The notes under the pieces: model-generated
What the model was told of the DNA's origin: nothing
What the model saw: only the letters and a program-made list of their open reading frames with translations
The model's database searches: none
Program-made: the position numbers and the translations under genes
From: Triadica sebifera
Lineage: Eukaryota > Streptophyta > Magnoliopsida > Malpighiales > Euphorbiaceae
DNA: 64,000 bases
Direction of reading: 5' to 3'
Assembly (NCBI GenBank): GCA_023653625.1
Contig: CM042899.1
Span: 4,426,501-4,490,500 of the forward strand
Part shown: positions 62,046-64,000 of the stretch, piece by piece
Position numbering within the stretch: the stretch's first letter is position 1
Layout of the letters: each line of letters begins with the position of its first letter

Positions 62046-63534
62046 CTATAAGTTATATTAATTATTGTTGAGAGTTAGGAGTTAAGAAGAGTATTAAAAG
62101 GTTTTAAAATTGCTGGTTTTTGTTATTTCATACCCATGAAAAATGGTGTCATGGTTGTGAATGTCGAGTCTTCAGTAAACAAACTGTAAAGGTTAATCAT
62201 GATTGTGAATGGATTTGATCGCGCCTGTGAAGGATGAGTCATGGTCATGAATCCTGGTTAGACAAGGCAAGTGTGATAGTCACTATTTTTTATCTTTACC
62301 ATTCCCTTTAAATCTGCTTCACCATGCTCTAAAACCCAACCTAACATGCCATATAGTCTTCTTTTACCTTTATAACAAATTTTTCTCCATTTTTGGAGAT
62401 TCAAAGAACAAGTTCTACCTAAGGAGAGTTAGAGAGAAAAGTGAGAGAGGGAGTTTTGTGAGTTGTAAGGGATGAATTTGTTTTAAAATGTTGTTAACTC
62501 AATTCACATTTAGAGGCTAAATAGACATTTTCTTATCGCAAAGGGTTGGTAGAGTTATTAGAAGTCCATCTCAAGGGAGAGGACAAGCTTAAAGAGCTAA
62601 AGCTTTGGTTAGGCTCCATCTTAAGAGAAAGGTTTGTACGTAATCCCATTTAAATACTCAAGTTGCATGTTTATCTACTATTTTTTATAGATGCATGTTG
62701 TAAATGGCATGATTTTGAGTTAATGGCATATTGGGGGTTAAATATATTACTGTTATGTTAATGGTGATTCTGTGTTAGAAATCATGTATTATATGCTTTC
62801 AAAATGTTATTATTTGGTCTTTGATATGCTGGTAATTGAGATATCATGTTGGATTATTGATAGGGGGATTGACATTGGTCAATTGTAGTGATATTGCATG
62901 TGAAAGTTGGATGCTTTGTTTGTGATCTATTTTTTGGAAATTTTCTAGATTCATAGTCGTGTATTGATTAAGACATAAATACATGGTATGTTATATGTGC
63001 AGACAGAAAGGTAAGTCATATTGGTAAGATGGTAAGTGTATTATGCATTTTTTTATATGTATGTTATGTTTTTCATGTTTTTATGTACCACTAAAAATTA
63101 GGTTTCTTAGTGTATGTTTGTTCCCATGTGCAGGTTCGGAGCCTAGGTCTTGATTGACAGAGAAGGATGCCCAAGAGCAGAGTCAAAGACACATACTTAG
63201 GGTTGTTGATACAACTATTTTATTTTATTATTTTTTTTGGGTTTGGGTAGTTATAGATGTAAATGCTTTTATTTTTAAAGACATGTAATTTTATAACTAT
63301 CTGTTTCATAAAACTGTTGGGCTAGTGCATTGCCCATTTGTTATTGTATTAAATTTTTACTTGTATTTAAGTCTTTTAATGACATTTTATGATTTTATTA
63401 AGTTATCATGGCAATGGTGTATCAATGTTTTAACTTATTGCATTTTTGAAATCATATACATTGTAACATTCTTTCGTATAATTGGGTTTATTCTTAATTA
63501 TATTGAAGGATGTTAAATTTAGTGGTATCAGAAG
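62046..63534 (+). repeat. LTR and PBS of gypsy K
   Basis: The LTR ends at about 63517 (GGATGTTAAA) and is followed by TTTAG and PBS TGGTATCAGAAG (63523-63534). The left end is not sharp; 62046 is where similarity to minus-strand LTR J stops. It shares with D/G/I the order stem-loop (63089-63112), GAGCCTAGGTCTTGATTGAC and CATGGTTGTGAA sites (62130-62260), here on the plus strand. Confidence 0.7.
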
Positions 63535-63645
63535 TTTACATAGTTATGATCCTATGTGGGAAGGTTTGTATCACGTGTGCAAGTGTTATCCTATATGACT
63601 ATATTGTAAGTTATTCTCTATCGATGTGTAGGTTAAAGATCAGGT

Positions 63646-63847
63646 ATGGAGATTGAACCACATGATGTGGCTAAGAGTAACAATCCATCTAATGTAGAGG
63701 CTTAAAATCCCTAGAGGCAAGCTAGTGTTCATGGGAATCCTCTAATGCAAAACCTAGTAGCTCTTTTGCATCATTTGGTATAGGTTATTCCCCAACCTTC
63801 ACCACAACCTTCACCACAACTCCCACCTTCACCTCCTTCTCCTTCTT
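63646..63847 (+). pseudogene. Gypsy K gag start, proline-rich
   Basis: ATG at 63646 reads MEIEPHDVAKSNNPSNVEA then stop; beyond the stop, sequence for a Pro/Gln/Ser-rich stretch (IPQPSPQPSPQLPPSPPSPS) follows. It matches the Gag start of D (MEFKAHSFAKSNN). Cut at 63848 by a SIRE LTR. Confidence 0.75.
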
Positions 63848-64000
63848 TATTGAACCTTGAAGGGTATTTCCAACATTTTGATGCTAACAAATAAAATAGC
63901 AATAATGTATTTAAAATACTTGTTTTCTAAGTTTATTGAATAGGGTATGGAATATGATAGCAAAAATGGAGAATGGAAGACTAATCTTAAAAAGAAAAAA
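63848..64000 (+). repeat. Start of a second SIRE LTR, cut by right edge
   Basis: TATTGAACCTTGAAGGGTAT followed by ACATTTTGATGCTAAC and AAATAGCAATAATGTATTTA matches the start of the SIRE LTR (minus strand from 36819 and 28548). Orientation is plus, opposite to the first SIRE element. It lies inside the gag of K. Confidence 0.88.

Overview
The window is plant nuclear DNA made almost entirely of nested LTR retrotransposons. It is AT-rich, has no operon-like gene order and no host gene I can support, and every substantial protein match is retroelement Gag or Pol. Primer-binding sites resemble the plant initiator-Met tRNA type (TGGTATCAGAGC and variants). Three lineages are recognisable from protein motifs: Ty3/gypsy chromoviruses of Tekay (Del) type with LTRs of about 2.5-3.2 kb, Ty1/copia of Tork type, and Ty1/copia of SIRE (Sirevirus) type. 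An angiosperm, probably a eudicot, is likely; the species cannot be told from the sequence.

Layout, left to right. 1-5253: minus-strand gypsy element 1 (RT start, PR, gag, PBS, 5' LTR), running off the left edge and inserted in the 3' LTR of gypsy element 2. 5254-10856: minus-strand element 2, with a large in-frame pol deletion, inserted in the 3' LTR of copia A. 10857-25675: minus-strand Tork-type copia A, with plus-strand gypsy element 3 (14620-21951, TSD CATAT) inside its gag. 25676-26145: integrase fragment of copia B. 26162-40769: one old minus-strand LTR (E) split by a complete SIRE element (27414-36819, TSD CAACT) and a plus-strand solo LTR (37418-40154, TSD TTATC). 40770-44496: gag and 5' LTR of minus-strand gypsy D. 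44497-45334: LTR fragment F (+). 45335-52938: copia C, apparently cut in its leader by a 4-kb inversion that also carries a plus-strand gypsy gag-pol fragment. 52939-59342: gag start and LTR of gypsy G (-), holding solo LTR H (54040-56700, TSD GGTTG) and a 0.7-kb tandem duplication. 59343-61664 and 61665-62045: LTR pieces I and J. 62046-63847: LTR, PBS and gag start of gypsy K (+). 63848-64000: start of a second SIRE LTR.

No element looks autonomous: all coding regions carry stops, frameshifts or deletions. The best preserved reading frame is the copia C gag-protease (45563-46687). Boundaries are well supported where TG...CA ends and perfect 5-bp target duplications are seen, and approximate elsewhere. 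The most interesting signals are non-coding: (i) a repeated degenerate palindrome, TTCACGGNCGTGAA, clustered in LTRs of gypsy elements and in the LTR and 3' internal region of the SIRE copia element, two unrelated superfamilies; (ii) a stem-loop with apparent compensatory changes at the same place in eight gypsy LTRs; (iii) short tandem arrays of unrelated unit sequence at an equivalent place in related LTRs.
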